Shown: positions 9,827 through 20,049, counted from the first letter of the stretch. The stretch is DNA of 64,000 nucleotides from Burkholderia seminalis DSM 23518 (GCF_902832885.1 NZ_CADFDK010000001.1:434001-498000), one strand, 5' to 3'. Made by a program: numbers and translations. Notes: a model not told the origin generated them from the sequence alone.

Positions 9827-11167
9827 ATGACTGAACAGAAACGCAAGATCGAGAAGCTCACCGGCGTCAAGGGCATGAACGACATCCTTCCGCAGGATGC
9901 CGGCCTGTGGGAGTTCTTCGAAGCAACCGTGAAATCGCTGCTGCGCGCATACGGCTACCAGAACATCCGCACGCCGATCGTCGAACACACGCAGCTCTTC
10001 ACGCGCGGCATCGGCGAAGTCACCGACATCGTCGAGAAGGAGATGTACAGCTTCACCGACGCGCTGAACGGCGAGAACCTGACGCTGCGCCCGGAAAACA
10101 CCGCGGCCGTCGTGCGCGCGTCGATCGAGCACAACATGCTGTACGACGGCCCGAAGCGCCTGTGGTACATCGGCCCGATGTTCCGTCACGAGCGTCCGCA
10201 GCGCGGCCGCTACCGCCAGTTCCATCAGGTCGGCGTCGAGGCGCTCGGCTTCGCGGGTCCCGATGCGGATGCCGAGATCATCATGATGTGCCAGCGCCTG
10301 TGGGACGACCTCGGCCTGACCGGCATCAAGCTCGAGATCAACTCGCTCGGCCTGGCCGAAGAGCGCGCCGCGCACCGCGTCGAACTGATCAAGTACCTCG
10401 AACGGTTCGCCGACGTGCTCGACGAGGACGCGAAGCGCCGTCTGTATACGAACCCGCTGCGCGTGCTCGACACGAAGAATCCCGCGCTGCAGGAGATCGC
10501 GCAGAACGCGCCGAAGCTGATCGACTTCCTTGGCGAGGCATCGCGCGCGCACTTCGAAGGGCTGCAGCGCCTGCTGCTCGCGAACAACATTCCGTTCAAG
10601 ATCAACCCGCGTCTCGTGCGCGGCCTCGATTACTACAACCTGACCGTGTTCGAGTGGGTGACCGACAAGCTCGGCGCGCAGGGCACGGTCGCGGCCGGCG
10701 GCCGCTACGATCCGCTGATCGAGCAGCTCGGCGGCAAGCCGACCGCCGCGTGCGGCTGGGCGATGGGCATCGAGCGGATTCTCGAGCTGCTGAAGGAAGA
10801 GGATCTCGCGCCCGAGCAGGAAGGCGTCGACGTGTACGTCGTGCACCAGGGCGAGACCGCGCGCGAACAGGCGTTCATCGCGGCCGAGCGCCTGCGCGAT
10901 ACGGGCCTCGACGTGATCTTCCACTGCAGCGCCGACGGCGCGACGGCAAGCTTCAAGTCGCAGATGAAGCGGGCCGACGCGAGCGGCGCCGCGTTCGCGG
11001 TGATCTTCGGCGAAGAAGAAGTCGCGAACGGCACGGTGGGCGTGAAAGCGCTGCGCGGTGCGGGCGCGGACGGGGAAAAGAACGTTCAGCAGACCGTACC
11101 GGTCGAAAGCTTGACCGAATTCCTAATCAATGCGATGGTTGCATCCGCCGAAGACGGCGACGACTGA
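9827..11167 (+). CDS. hisS: histidyl-tRNA synthetase
   Basis: 446 residues, class II synthetase charging tRNA-His. Start [19 protein letters not shown] at the ATG 20 bp after ispG. Motif 2 is [17 protein letters not shown], the histidine-specific motifs [13 protein letters not shown] and [15 protein letters not shown] are present, and motif 3 is in [11 protein letters not shown]-terminal anticodon-binding domain (about 345-446) contains DVYVVHQG. A paralogue lacking catalytic function, HisZ, is encoded at 18901. Confidence 0.98.
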   Translation: MTEQKRKIEKLTGVKGMNDILPQDAGLWEFFEATVKSLLRAYGYQNIRTPIVEHTQLFTRGIGEVTDIVEKEMYSFTDALNGENLTLRPENTAAVVRASIEHNMLYDGPKRLWYIGPMFRHERPQRGRYRQFHQVGVEALGFAGPDADAEIIMMCQRLWDDLGLTGIKLEINSLGLAEERAAHRVELIKYLERFADVLDEDAKRRLYTNPLRVLDTKNPALQEIAQNAPKLIDFLGEASRAHFEGLQRLLLANNIPFKINPRLVRGLDYYNLTVFEWVTDKLGAQGTVAAGGRYDPLIEQLGGKPTAACGWAMGIERILELLKEEDLAPEQEGVDVYVVHQGETAREQAFIAAERLRDTGLDVIFHCSADGATASFKSQMKRADASGAAFAVIFGEEEVANGTVGVKALRGAGADGEKNVQQTVPVESLTEFLINAMVASAEDGDD

Positions 11168-11222
11168 TCGCGCTGGCGTTCGCTCGACAAGAAAGGCCTG
11201 AACAGGAAGGAATCGCTCGCCG

Positions 11223-11852
11223 ATGAGTTATCACGACGAACAAGAATCGATTGAAAGTCTCAAGGCGTGGTGGGCCCGCTGGGGCAACCTCACCACGTGG
11301 ATCGTGCTCGCGGCGCTCGTCGTCGCGGCCGGTTTCAACGGCTGGAACTACTGGCAGCGCCGTCAGGCTGCCGAGGCGTCCGGGCTGTACGAGCAGGTCC
11401 AGAAGGCCGCCGCCGCGAACGACAAGGCGACGATGGCCCGCGCGGCCGCCGACATGGAAGACAAGTTCGGCAGCACGCCGTATGCACAGATGACGGCGCT
11501 CACGGCCGCGAAGACGCTGTATGCGGCCGGCGACGCGGCGGGCGCGAAGGCGCAGCTGCAATGGGCGGTCGATCACGCCAAGGACGACGAGTACAAGCAG
11601 ATCGCGAAGCTGCGCCTCGCGTCGCTGCTGCTCGACGAAAAGGCGTACGACGCGGGCCTCACGCTGCTGTCGGGCACGCCGGTCGAAGCGTTCAAGGGCC
11701 TCGTGGCCGATCGCCGCGGCGATCTGCTGGCCGCGCAAGGCAAGACCGACGATGCGCGCGCCGCTTACAAGCTCGCGCTCGACGGCCTGTCGAAGGACGA
11801 CCAGTCTGCGCGCCAGCTCGTGCAGTTCAAGCTGGACGCGCTCGGCGGCTGA
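11223..11852 (+). CDS. YfgM/TPR-like inner membrane protein (ancillary SecYEG subunit family)
   Basis: 209 residues. A short cytosolic head with DEQESIESLKAWW is followed by one membrane helix (about 24-41) and a TPR-like periplasmic domain with Ala-rich helical repeats. This is the YfgM family, which in E. coli joins SecYEG and the chaperone PpiD. The location between hisS and bamB is the conserved yfgM position. It ends 42 bp before bamB. Confidence 0.88.
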   Translation: MSYHDEQESIESLKAWWARWGNLTTWIVLAALVVAAGFNGWNYWQRRQAAEASGLYEQVQKAAAANDKATMARAAADMEDKFGSTPYAQMTALTAAKTLYAAGDAAGAKAQLQWAVDHAKDDEYKQIAKLRLASLLLDEKAYDAGLTLLSGTPVEAFKGLVADRRGDLLAAQGKTDDARAAYKLALDGLSKDDQSARQLVQFKLDALGG

Positions 11853-11894
11853 ATCGCGGTCCCCTCAACCTCTTAACTTCTGCTTCGCTAACCG

Positions 11895-13040
11895 ATGAAT
11901 TTGCTGAAACGTTACGCTGTGCCCGTCGCCTGCGCGGCGGCTGTCCTCGCATTGGCGGCCTGCTCGTCGTCGAAGGACGCGCGCCGCGTGCCGACGCCGC
12001 TGACCGAGTTCAAGCCCGTCATGGACGTGCAACAGGTCTGGAAGGCAAGCGTCGGCAAGGGCGGGCGCTACCTGTTCTCGCCGGTGGCCGTGGGCGACGC
12101 CGTTTATGCGGCGGGCGAAAACGGTTCGGTCGAGAAGATCGATGCGAAGACGGGCCAGACCGTCTGGCGCGCGAAGGTCGGCTCGGACCTGTCGGCCGGG
12201 GTCGGCAGCGACGGCAACCTGACCGCGGTCGGCGCGCTGAAGGGCGGCGTGTTCGTGCTGGGTCCGGACGGCAAGCAACTGTGGAAGACCAGCGTGCAGG
12301 GCGAGATCTTCTCGCCGCCGCTCGTCGGCAACGGCCTCGTGATCGTCCGCACGATCGACGGCCAGGTGATCGCGTTCAACGCGCAGACGGGCGAGCAGAA
12401 GTGGAACTACCGCAACCGCGCGGTGCCGCTGAACCTGCGCGTGTCGGCCGGCATGACGTTCGCGGGCGACGCGGCGGTGCTGGCGGGCTTCCCGGGCGGC
12501 GGTCTCGTCGCGATCAACCTGCAGACGGGCGAGCCGTTCTGGCAGACCCCGGTGTCGTTCCCGAAGGGCGTGACCGAGGTCGAGCGCATCAACGACGTCA
12601 GCGGCCCGCCGACGCTCGTCGGCGCGGAAGCCTGCGCGGTGACGTTCCAGGGGCAGCTCGGCTGCTTCGACGCGAACTCGGGCCGCCCGCTGTGGGAAAA
12701 GCCGTTCTCGAGCCGCAGCGGTCTGGCGCAGGACGATTCGGTGGTCGCCGGCGGCGACGACTGGTCGGTCGTGACGGCGTACGACGCGGCGTCCGGCAAC
12801 CAGCTGTGGCGCAACGACAAGCTGAAGAGCCGTGACGTCGGCGTGCCGTACCTGCTCGGGCACGCGGTCGTGATGGGCGACTACAAGGGCTTCGTGCACT
12901 TCCTGTCGCGCGAAGACGGCAGCTTCATCGCGCGGATGAAGACCGACGGCAGCGCGATTACGGCGGCGCCGGTCCTCGCGGGCAATACGCTCGTCGTGCA
13001 GACGAAGGACGGCGGCCTGTACGGATTCCGTCCGCGCTGA
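11895..13040 (+). CDS. bamB: outer membrane assembly lipoprotein BamB
   Basis: 381 residues. The N-terminal signal ends in the lipobox LAAC, giving a lipidated C23. The mature part is an eight-bladed PQQ-type beta propeller with repeated blades such as VYAAGENGSVEKIDAKTG and VIAFNAQTGEQKWNYR. BamB is the scaffold lipoprotein of the Bam complex, which inserts beta-barrel proteins in the outer membrane; BamD of the same complex is encoded at 30362. Gene order yfgM-bamB-der supports the call. Confidence 0.97.
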   Translation: MNLLKRYAVPVACAAAVLALAACSSSKDARRVPTPLTEFKPVMDVQQVWKASVGKGGRYLFSPVAVGDAVYAAGENGSVEKIDAKTGQTVWRAKVGSDLSAGVGSDGNLTAVGALKGGVFVLGPDGKQLWKTSVQGEIFSPPLVGNGLVIVRTIDGQVIAFNAQTGEQKWNYRNRAVPLNLRVSAGMTFAGDAAVLAGFPGGGLVAINLQTGEPFWQTPVSFPKGVTEVERINDVSGPPTLVGAEACAVTFQGQLGCFDANSGRPLWEKPFSSRSGLAQDDSVVAGGDDWSVVTAYDAASGNQLWRNDKLKSRDVGVPYLLGHAVVMGDYKGFVHFLSREDGSFIARMKTDGSAITAAPVLAGNTLVVQTKDGGLYGFRPR

Positions 13041-13287
13041 TAAGCAGGAAACACGTGTGGCCGCGGCGCGGCGGGCTTGTCCCGCGCGCCCCGGCCGTGC
13101 AGCATGAAGGCGGCCGGTGCTCCCGGCCGCTCGGTATTTGAAAGGCAGTTCGAGACGAAAGACGACGGCGCGCAACGCGCGCCCGGCGCGCGCATCCGGC
13201 GCGGCGCGAATTCGTGATATTTTCATTCAGCGCAGCCGCCCGCAGCAGCGGGCCTCCCGCTGCTGCGCATCACCGTAGAAAACACAG

Positions 13288-14625
13288 ATGAAACCGGTCA
13301 TTGCCCTCGTTGGGCGCCCCAATGTGGGGAAATCCACGCTGTTCAACCGGCTCACGCGCTCGCGCGATGCGCTGGTCGCCGACCTGCCTGGCCTGACGCG
13401 CGATCGCCATTACGGCGAAGGGCGCGTCGGCGAACGGCCGTACCTGGTCGTCGATACGGGCGGCTTCGAACCCGTCGCGAAGGACGGCATCCTGCACGAG
13501 ATGGCGCGCCAGACGCGGCAGGCCGTCGAGGAAGCCGACATCGTCGTGTTCATCGTCGACGGCCGCAACGGGCTGGCGCCGCAGGACAAGTCGATCGCCG
13601 ACTACCTGCGCAAGACCGGCCGGCCGATCTTCCTCGTCGTCAACAAGGCCGAGGGAATGCGGTACACGGCGGTCGCGGCCGACTTCTACGAGCTCGGGCT
13701 CGGCGACCCGCGCGCGATCTCGGCCGCGCACGGCGACGGTGTGACCGACATGATCAACGAGGCGCTGGCGGTGGCTTACGCCGACCGTCCGGAGGAAGAG
13801 GACGAGAACGACCCGTCGCGCGGCATCAAGATCGCGATCGTCGGCCGTCCGAACGTCGGCAAGTCGACGCTCGTGAACGCGCTGATCGGCGAGGATCGTG
13901 TGATCGCGTTCGACATGCCGGGCACGACGCGCGATTCGATCTACGTCGACTTCGAGCGCAACGGCAAGAAATACACGCTGATCGACACGGCCGGCCTGCG
14001 CCGCCGCGGCAAGGTGTTCGAGGCGATCGAGAAGTTCTCGGTCGTGAAGACGCTGCAGTCGATCTCCGACGCGAACGTCGTCATTCTTCTGCTGGATGCG
14101 CAGCAGGACATTTCCGACCAGGACGCGCACATCGCCGGCTTCGTCGTCGAGCAGGGCCGTGCGCTCGTGATCGGCGTCAACAAGTGGGACGGCCTCGACG
14201 AGCACGCGCGCGACCGCGCGAAAGCGGATTTGACCCGCAAGCTGAAATTCCTCGATTTCGCGAAATCGCACTTCATTTCGGCCGCGAAGAAGACGGGCAT
14301 CGGCGCGCTGATGCGCTCGGTCGACGACGCGTACGCGGCGGCGATGGCGAAGCTGCCGACGCCGAAGCTCACGCGCGCGCTGATCGAGGCCGTCGAATTC
14401 CAGCAGCCGCGCCGTCGCGGCCCGGTGCGTCCGAAGCTGCGCTACGCGCACCAGGGCGGCCAGAATCCGCCGCTGATCGTCATCCACGGCAACGCGCTCG
14501 ACGCGGTCACGGAAACCTACAAGCGCTACCTCGAAAACCGGTTCCGCGAAACTTTCTCGCTGACCGGGACTCCATTGCGCATAGAGTTCCGTTCGTCGAA
14601 CAACCCGTACGCGGACAAGGGCTGA
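13288..14625 (+). CDS. der: ribosome-assembly GTPase Der (EngA)
   Basis: 445 residues. It has two tandem G domains, each with a [10 protein letters not shown]-loop (about residues 8-16 and 189-197), DTGG/DTAG G3 motifs and NKAE/NKWD G4 motifs, and a KH-like C-terminal domain ending near [15 protein letters not shown]. Double G domains occur only in Der, which acts in 50S subunit maturation. It is preceded by a 247 bp gap after bamB with no recognised element. Confidence 0.98.
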   Translation: MKPVIALVGRPNVGKSTLFNRLTRSRDALVADLPGLTRDRHYGEGRVGERPYLVVDTGGFEPVAKDGILHEMARQTRQAVEEADIVVFIVDGRNGLAPQDKSIADYLRKTGRPIFLVVNKAEGMRYTAVAADFYELGLGDPRAISAAHGDGVTDMINEALAVAYADRPEEEDENDPSRGIKIAIVGRPNVGKSTLVNALIGEDRVIAFDMPGTTRDSIYVDFERNGKKYTLIDTAGLRRRGKVFEAIEKFSVVKTLQSISDANVVILLLDAQQDISDQDAHIAGFVVEQGRALVIGVNKWDGLDEHARDRAKADLTRKLKFLDFAKSHFISAAKKTGIGALMRSVDDAYAAAMAKLPTPKLTRALIEAVEFQQPRRRGPVRPKLRYAHQGGQNPPLIVIHGNALDAVTETYKRYLENRFRETFSLTGTPLRIEFRSSNNPYADKG

Positions 14626-14777
14626 CGCACGCCTGTCATGCGTCCCGCAAGGGTAGGCCGTAAGGCCTGCGCGGCGGGCGGGGCAGGCAAAATCAGCTAT
14701 AGTGTAGCGATTGGCGCCGGATCTCTTTTTCTTTCCCGCCAATCCAGATCAACCTGCAAAAAAAGATGGAGTACGCC

Positions 14778-15017
14778 ATGAGCAACAAAGGGCAATTGTT
14801 ACAAGACCCGTTTTTGAACGCACTGCGCAAAGAGCACGTTCCCGTTTCGATTTACCTCGTCAACGGCATCAAGCTGCAAGGGAACATTGAATCGTTCGAC
14901 CAGTACGTCGTGTTGCTCCGTAATACGGTGACCCAGATGGTCTACAAGCACGCCATCTCGACGGTCGTGCCGGCGCGCCCGGTGAATTTCCACCCGGACG
15001 CGGAAGCCTCGTCCTAA
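14778..15017 (+). CDS. hfq: RNA chaperone Hfq
   Basis: 79 residues from [17 protein letters not shown]. An in-frame ATG 12 bp earlier exists, but its own GGAG serves as the ribosome site for the ATG at 14778. The Sm1 motif contains [27 protein letters not shown] and the Sm2 motif is [10 protein letters not shown]. Hfq forms a hexamer that pairs small RNAs with mRNAs. Hfq-hflX-hflK-hflC order is conserved in many proteobacteria. A TATAGT -10-like hexamer lies at 14698-14703. Confidence 0.98.
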
Positions 15018-15074
15018 CCTATCGCAGCGGCCGGCATCCGGTCGCCGCGAGCGACCGATGCCAGCCGCCTTATC

Positions 15075-16265
15075 TTGACACCCGATAATTTGATCAACGC
15101 AGCGCTCGTCGGCATCGATTTCGGCAAGACCGATTTCGAAGCCAGTCTCGAAGAACTCAGTCTTCTCGCCTCCAGCGCGGGGGCCCGTCCCGCCGTCACC
15201 CTCACGGGTCGTCGCTCCAGTCCCGATGCCAAGATGTTCATCGGCAGCGGCAAAGCCGAAGAACTGCGGCTTGCCTGCGACGCGCACAACGTCGAAATCG
15301 TCATCTTCAATCACGCCCTGGCGCCGGCCCAGCAACGCAATCTGGAGCAGGCACTTAACAGACGTGTGGTCGACCGCACCAGCCTCATCCTCGACATCTT
15401 CGCGCAGCGTGCCCGCAGCCATGAAGGCAAGCTGCAGGTCGAACTCGCGCAGCTTCAATACCTGTCGACGCGGCTCATTCGCGCGTGGACCCACCTTGAA
15501 CGCCAGAAGGGCGGTATCGGCCTGCGCGGCCCCGGCGAAACGCAGCTCGAAACCGACCGCCGGCTGATCGGCGAGCGCATCAAGATGCTGAAGTCGCGGC
15601 TCGACCGGCTGCGCCGTCAGCACAGCACTCAGCGTCGGCAGCGCGCGCGCAGCGGCACGATGTCGGTATCGCTCGTCGGCTATACGAACGCGGGCAAGTC
15701 GACGCTGTTCAATGCGCTGACGAAAGCGCAGGCGTACGCGGCCGACCAGCTGTTCGCCACGCTCGACACGACGTCGCGGCGGGTGTACCTCGGCGACGAG
15801 GTCGGCCAGATCGTCGTGTCCGATACGGTCGGGTTCATCCGCGAGCTGCCTCACCAGCTCGTCGCGGCATTCCGCGCGACCCTCGAGGAAACGATCCACG
15901 CGGATCTGCTGCTGCACGTGGTCGATGCATCGAGCGCGGTCAGGCTCGAACAGATCGAGCAGGTCAACGGCGTGCTGCACGAGATTGGCGCGGACACGAT
16001 CCGGCAGGTGCTGGTGTTCAACAAGATCGACGCGGTGCCTGAGCTGGCGGCCCGCGGCGACGCGGTCGAGCGGGACGAATATGGTAATATTTCGCGCGTC
16101 TTTTTGAGCGCGCGCACCGGTCAGGGTCTTGATACGTTGCGTGCCGCCATCGCCGAAATCGCCTCCGCGGAACACCTTTCCAGCGCGACGTTACCCAGCG
16201 GCGCGCTCGACGGCGCACCCGCTGAACCACACGAAGACCACACGATTTCCGAACACGGGCGCTAA
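15075..16265 (+). CDS. hflX: GTPase HflX
   Basis: 396 residues from a TTG start (no in-frame ATG before the conserved region). An N-terminal HflX domain with GSGKAEEL and the GLRGPGETQLETDRR loop precedes the G domain with P-loop GYTNAGKST (about 202-210), DTVGFI and NKID. HflX binds the 50S subunit and rescues or splits stalled ribosomes under stress. The gap to hfq is 57 bp, so co-transcription is likely. Confidence 0.96.
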   Translation: MTPDNLINAALVGIDFGKTDFEASLEELSLLASSAGARPAVTLTGRRSSPDAKMFIGSGKAEELRLACDAHNVEIVIFNHALAPAQQRNLEQALNRRVVDRTSLILDIFAQRARSHEGKLQVELAQLQYLSTRLIRAWTHLERQKGGIGLRGPGETQLETDRRLIGERIKMLKSRLDRLRRQHSTQRRQRARSGTMSVSLVGYTNAGKSTLFNALTKAQAYAADQLFATLDTTSRRVYLGDEVGQIVVSDTVGFIRELPHQLVAAFRATLEETIHADLLLHVVDASSAVRLEQIEQVNGVLHEIGADTIRQVLVFNKIDAVPELAARGDAVERDEYGNISRVFLSARTGQGLDTLRAAIAEIASAEHLSSATLPSGALDGAPAEPHEDHTISEHGR

Positions 16266-16281
16266 CCGGCCTCGGCCGGTT
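16264..16281 (+). other. perfect intercistronic hairpin between hflX and hflK
   Basis: AACCGGCC and GGCCGGTT with a TC spacer, overlapping the hflX stop codon. It has no T tract. Possible mRNA stability or translation-coupling element; function unknown. Confidence 0.4.
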
Positions 16282-16298
16282 CGCCGGCGTCTTATCTG

Positions 16299-16316
16299 GT
16301 GAACAAACTCTGGTGA
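16299..16316 (+). CDS. possible five-codon leader ORF overlapping the hflK start
   Basis: GTG AAC AAA CTC TGG TGA; the stop overlaps the GTG start of hflK (GTGA). The same ten bases TCTGGTGAAC occur at 16295-16304 and 16309-16318, so each start sits in an identical context. No clear ribosome site is seen for either. This is a structural observation and not proof of translation. Confidence 0.25.
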   Translation: MNKLW

Positions 16317-17656
16317 ACGAATACAACGAGCGGATTACCTGGCGGCGGATGCGTGCCTTGCTGTCGATCAACGATCCCCGCTGGGGACGCGGCGAAGGCA
16401 ATGGCAAGGACGGATCCCGTCCGCGTTCGAATGAATCGAAGCGTCCGCAAGGCGGCGACGGCGATGGTCCGCCCGATCTCGACGAGATGTGGCGCAACTT
16501 CAACCGGCGCCTGAGCGGCCTGTTCGGCGGCAAGGGCGGCAACGGCCTGCGTCCCGACAACGGCCGGGCCGCGCGAGTCGGCGTCGGCATCGTGATCGGC
16601 GTGCTGGTCGCGGTTTACGCGGGCAGCGGGCTGTTCGTCGTGCAGGACGGCCAGACGGGCGTCGTGCTGCAGCTCGGCAAGCTGTCGGGCACGGTCGGCC
16701 AGGGCGTGCACTGGCGCCCGCCGTATCCGTTCGCGTCCCACGAGATCGTCGATACGTCGCAGGTCCGCTCGATCGAGATCGGCCGCAACAACGTCGTGCG
16801 TCTGGCGAACGTGAAGGAAGCGGCGATGCTGACGCGCGATGCCGACATCGTCGACGTGCGTTTCATCGTTCAGTACCGGATCCGTTCCGCCACCGATTAC
16901 CTGTTCCGCAGCGTCGACCCCGAGCGCAGCGTCTCGCAGGCCGCGCAGGCCGCGGTGCGCGCGATCGTCGGCACGCGCAGCGCGGCCGACATGCTGAACC
17001 AGGACCGCGACGCGCTGCGCGAGCAACTGTCCACCGCGATCCAGCGCGATCTCGACCGCTACCAGTCGGGGCTCGAGGTGACGGCCGTCACGATGCAGAG
17101 CGTCGCGGCGCCCGAGCAGACGCAGGCCGCCTACGCCGAAGTCGCGAAGGCACGCGACGAGCGCGAGGCCGCGAAGCGCGCCGCGCAGGCGTATGCAAGC
17201 GACCTGCTGCCGAAGGCGCAGGGCGACGCCGCGAAGCTCGTCGACGAAGCGAAGGCGTATGCCGATCGCGTGGTCACGCAAGCCGAGGGCGATGCCGACC
17301 GCTTCAAGCAGGTCTACGCGCAGTACTCGAAGGCGCCCGCGGTGATCCGCGAGCGGATGTACCTCGAGACGATGCAGGAAATCTATTCGAACGCGACGAA
17401 GGTGTTCGTCGGCAACAAGGGCGGCAACAGCGTCGTCTACCTGCCGCTCGACAAGCTCGTCGAGCAGGGGCGGCAGAACGCCGCGGCGTCGACCGGCGCA
17501 TCCGCGCCCGATGCGGCGTCGGCACCGGCAGCCGTTGCGCCGGCCGCCGCCGCCGTACCCGCGAGCGCCGCACCGGCGGCCGCGGCGTCGGGCGTCGACG
17601 TGCTGCGATCGCGCGAAGTGTTTCGCAGCCGGTCGCGCGAAGACGATACGAAGTAA
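16313..17656 (+). CDS. hflK: FtsH protease modulator HflK
   Basis: 447 residues from a GTG start. A Gly/Pro/Arg-rich cytosolic head (1-80), one membrane segment (about 88-108, VGVGIVIGVLVAVYAGSGLF), then an SPFH/stomatin domain with VQDGQTGVVLQ, HWRPPYPF and RSATDYLFRSVDPERSV, and an Ala-rich tail. HflK forms with HflC a large periplasmic cage around FtsH. Start is supported by alignment-like similarity of NEYNERITWRRMRALLSINDP to the family head region, but the GTG lacks a clear ribosome site; ATG 16349 is an alternative. Confidence 0.94.
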   Translation: MNEYNERITWRRMRALLSINDPRWGRGEGNGKDGSRPRSNESKRPQGGDGDGPPDLDEMWRNFNRRLSGLFGGKGGNGLRPDNGRAARVGVGIVIGVLVAVYAGSGLFVVQDGQTGVVLQLGKLSGTVGQGVHWRPPYPFASHEIVDTSQVRSIEIGRNNVVRLANVKEAAMLTRDADIVDVRFIVQYRIRSATDYLFRSVDPERSVSQAAQAAVRAIVGTRSAADMLNQDRDALREQLSTAIQRDLDRYQSGLEVTAVTMQSVAAPEQTQAAYAEVAKARDEREAAKRAAQAYASDLLPKAQGDAAKLVDEAKAYADRVVTQAEGDADRFKQVYAQYSKAPAVIRERMYLETMQEIYSNATKVFVGNKGGNSVVYLPLDKLVEQGRQNAAASTGASAPDAASAPAAVAPAAAAVPASAAPAAAASGVDVLRSREVFRSRSREDDTK

Positions 17657-17671
17657 CGGGGAGCGCAGAAC

Positions 17672-18571
17672 ATGAACCGAATCATTGCGCTCGTCGTCGC
17701 GATCGTGATCGTTGCCTTCGCGGCGTCCTCGACGGTCCTGACCGTCGATCCGCGTCATGCGGCCGTGCTGTCGGGTCGTGACGGCGCGCAGCCCGAACTC
17801 GCGGGCCCGGGCCTCCACTTCAAGCTGCCGCCGCCGTTGCAGACGGCCACGCTGATCGACACGCGCCTGCAATCGCTCGAGTCGTCCGATCCGCTGCAGC
17901 TCGCCACCCAGGACAAGCACGACCTGCTCGTCGCGTATGCGGTGAAGTACCGGATCAGCGATCCGCTGAAGTATTTCACGGCGACCGGCGGCGATCCGGC
18001 CGCGGCTGCCGACCGCCTGGCCGGCGCGCTGAAGGGTGCGCTCGGCGACGCGTTCGGCCAGCGCGCGCTCGACGACGCCCTCGGCGGCCAGCGCGCGATC
18101 GCCGATGCGGCCCGCGATGCGGTCAAGGCGAAGGCGTCGGGCTTCGGCGTCGACGTCGTCGACGTCCAGCTGACGCGCGTCGACCTGCCGGCTGCACAGA
18201 CGGATGCCGTTTATCAACGGATGATCGGCACGCTGCGCGATCAGGCGGCGCAGGTGCGTGCGGAAGGCGCGGCCGACGTCGAGCGGATCAAGGCCGATGC
18301 CGAACGTGAGCAGCAGGCCGTGCTCGCGAACGCATACAAGTCCGCGCAGACGATCAAGGGCGAGGGCGACGCGAAGGCCGCGACGATTGCCGCCGATGCG
18401 TTCGGCCGCGATCCGCAGTTCTATCAGTTCTACGCGAGCCTGCAGGCCTACCGGAATACGTTCAAGCGCAACGACATCATCGTCGTCGATCCCGACAGCG
18501 AGTTCTTCCGCTTCATGCGCAGCCCGACGGGCGGCGCCGCACCGGCGGCGCCTGCTCCCCGCAAACATTGA
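17672..18571 (+). CDS. hflC: FtsH protease modulator HflC
   Basis: 299 residues, 15 bp after hflK with a GGGGAG ribosome site. One N-terminal membrane segment (about 3-22), then an SPFH domain with VDPRHAAVLSG, LHFKLPPPLQT and RISDPLKYF, and a long helical part with ADAEREQQAVLANAYKSAQ. Partner of HflK in regulating FtsH. The C-terminal tail is short and Ala/Pro-rich. Confidence 0.96.
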   Translation: MNRIIALVVAIVIVAFAASSTVLTVDPRHAAVLSGRDGAQPELAGPGLHFKLPPPLQTATLIDTRLQSLESSDPLQLATQDKHDLLVAYAVKYRISDPLKYFTATGGDPAAAADRLAGALKGALGDAFGQRALDDALGGQRAIADAARDAVKAKASGFGVDVVDVQLTRVDLPAAQTDAVYQRMIGTLRDQAAQVRAEGAADVERIKADAEREQQAVLANAYKSAQTIKGEGDAKAATIAADAFGRDPQFYQFYASLQAYRNTFKRNDIIVVDPDSEFFRFMRSPTGGAAPAAPAPRKH

Positions 18572-18577
18572 CTTTGA

Positions 18578-18598
18578 GGCGCCGCGTCGAGCGGCGCC
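18578..18598 (+). other. perfect intercistronic hairpin between hflC and the DUF2065-type gene
   Basis: GGCGCCGC and GCGGCGCC are separated by GTCGA, starting 6 bp after the hflC stop, with no T tract. Confidence 0.4.
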
Positions 18599-18607
18599 GT
18601 CGCTCGC

Positions 18608-18799
18608 ATGGACCTGGCTGGCTCGTTGTTGCTCGCAGTAGCGCTGATGCTGATCATCGAGGGGGCGTTCCCCTTCGTGTTTCCCGTCGCCTGGCGCGAC
18701 ACGTTTCGTAGAATAGCTGAGCGGCCGCCGCATCATATCCGGATCGGCGGCCTGATCGTGATGGCGCTCGGGCTCGTGCTGCTGCTGCTCGCCACGTGA
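18608..18799 (+). CDS. small membrane protein of the DUF2065/YjeT type
   Basis: 63 residues. Two hydrophobic segments (about 4-24 and 45-62) flank a short basic loop with [10 protein letters not shown]. This length, topology and location next to hflKC match the DUF2065 (YjeT) family, which has no assigned function. It follows hflC by 36 bp and is probably in the same transcript. Confidence 0.85.
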   Translation: MDLAGSLLLAVALMLIIEGAFPFVFPVAWRDTFRRIAERPPHHIRIGGLIVMALGLVLLLLAT

Positions 18800-18800
18800 T

Positions 18801-18822
18801 CCGGACGGCGCATCCGCCGTCC
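18801..18822 (+). other. perfect intercistronic hairpin before hisZ
   Basis: CGGACGGCG and CGCCGTCCG with a CATC loop, directly after the stop of the small membrane protein. No T tract. Confidence 0.4.
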
Positions 18823-18856
18823 GTCCCGCCCGATTCCGAAGTTCCGATTCAACTCG

Positions 18857-18880
18857 CGGCGCGCGTGGCGCGCGCCGTTT
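18857..18880 (+). other. second hairpin before hisZ, weak terminator-like
   Basis: CGGCGCGCG and CGCGCGCCG with a TGG loop followed by TTT. It ends 20 bp before the hisZ ATG. It may reduce read-through or shape the mRNA end. Confidence 0.4.
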
Positions 18881-18900
18881 CCCGTCGTAGGACCGTACCG

Positions 18901-20049
18901 ATGTCGACCTGGTTACTTCCCGAGAATATCGCCGACGTACTGCCGTCGGAAGCGCGCAAGATCGAGGAGCTGCGCCGCAGGCTGCTCGACCGCTTCCGTT
19001 CGTACGGCTACGAAATGGTGATGCCGCCGTTGCTCGAGTATCTCGAGTCGCTGCTGACGAGCGGCGGCAGCGACCTGCGCCTGCGCACCTTCAAGCTGGT
19101 CGACCAGCTGTCGGGCCGCACGCTCGGCCTGCGCGCCGACATCACGCCGCAGGTCGCGCGGATCGACGCGCACCTGTTGAACCGCCAGGGCGTGACGCGC
19201 CTGTGCTACGCCGGCCACGTGATGCATACGCGCCCGCGCGGCCTGCACGCGACGCGCGAGCAGATCCAGATCGGTGCCGAAATCTACGGGCATGCCGGGC
19301 TGGAAGCCGACCTCGAGATCCAGCAGCTGATGCTCGACGCGCTGCATCTCGCGGGCCTGTCGCGCATCCGTCTCGACCTCGGCCATGCGGGCGTGCTCGC
19401 GGCGCTGCTGGCGCGCGACGCGCAGGCCGCCGAGCGCGGCGAGTCGCTGTACGACGCGCTGTCGGGCAAGGACGTGCCGCTCCTGAACGAACTCACCGAC
19501 GATCTCGGCGCCGATACGCGCGCCGCGCTGCGCGCGCTGCCGAGCCTTTACGGCGATGCGGGCGTGCTCGCCGAGGCGCGCACACGCTTGCCGGTGCTGC
19601 CGGAAATCACGCGGGCGCTCGACGATCTGGCACAGCTCGCGTCGCAGGCGAAGGGCGCGGAAGTGGCGATCGACCTCGCCGACCTGCGCGGTTATGCGTA
19701 CCACAGCGGCGCGATGTTCAGCGCGTACATCGACGGCGTGCCGAACGCGATCGCGCGCGGCGGCCGGTACGACCACGTCGGCCAGGCGTACGGCCGTGCG
19801 CGCCCGGCAACGGGCTTCTCGCTCGACCTGCGCGAGCTCGCGCGGATCTCGCCGGTCGAGGCGCGCGGCACCGCGATTCTCGCGCCGTGGGCGCAGGACG
19901 ACGCACTGGGCGCGGCCGTCGCCGCGCTGCGCGATGCGGGCGAGGTCGTGATCCAGGCACTCCCCGGCCACGACCACGTGCTCGACGAATTCGCATGCGA
20001 TCGTTCGCTCGTCGAGCGTGACGGCGCATGGGTGGTCGAACCCCGATAA
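18901..20049 (+). CDS. hisZ: ATP phosphoribosyltransferase regulatory subunit HisZ
   Basis: 382 residues from [18 protein letters not shown] at the ATG that gives the family length. It is a class II HisRS-like fold with [32 protein letters not shown] and [23 protein letters not shown]. It lacks the anticodon-binding domain and the full HisRS motifs, which distinguishes it from HisS. In bacteria with short HisG, HisZ is needed for the first step of histidine synthesis and for feedback. hisG is not in the window, which is normal for Burkholderia. Confidence 0.95.
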   Translation: MSTWLLPENIADVLPSEARKIEELRRRLLDRFRSYGYEMVMPPLLEYLESLLTSGGSDLRLRTFKLVDQLSGRTLGLRADITPQVARIDAHLLNRQGVTRLCYAGHVMHTRPRGLHATREQIQIGAEIYGHAGLEADLEIQQLMLDALHLAGLSRIRLDLGHAGVLAALLARDAQAAERGESLYDALSGKDVPLLNELTDDLGADTRAALRALPSLYGDAGVLAEARTRLPVLPEITRALDDLAQLASQAKGAEVAIDLADLRGYAYHSGAMFSAYIDGVPNAIARGGRYDHVGQAYGRARPATGFSLDLRELARISPVEARGTAILAPWAQDDALGAAVAALRDAGEVVIQALPGHDHVLDEFACDRSLVERDGAWVVEPR

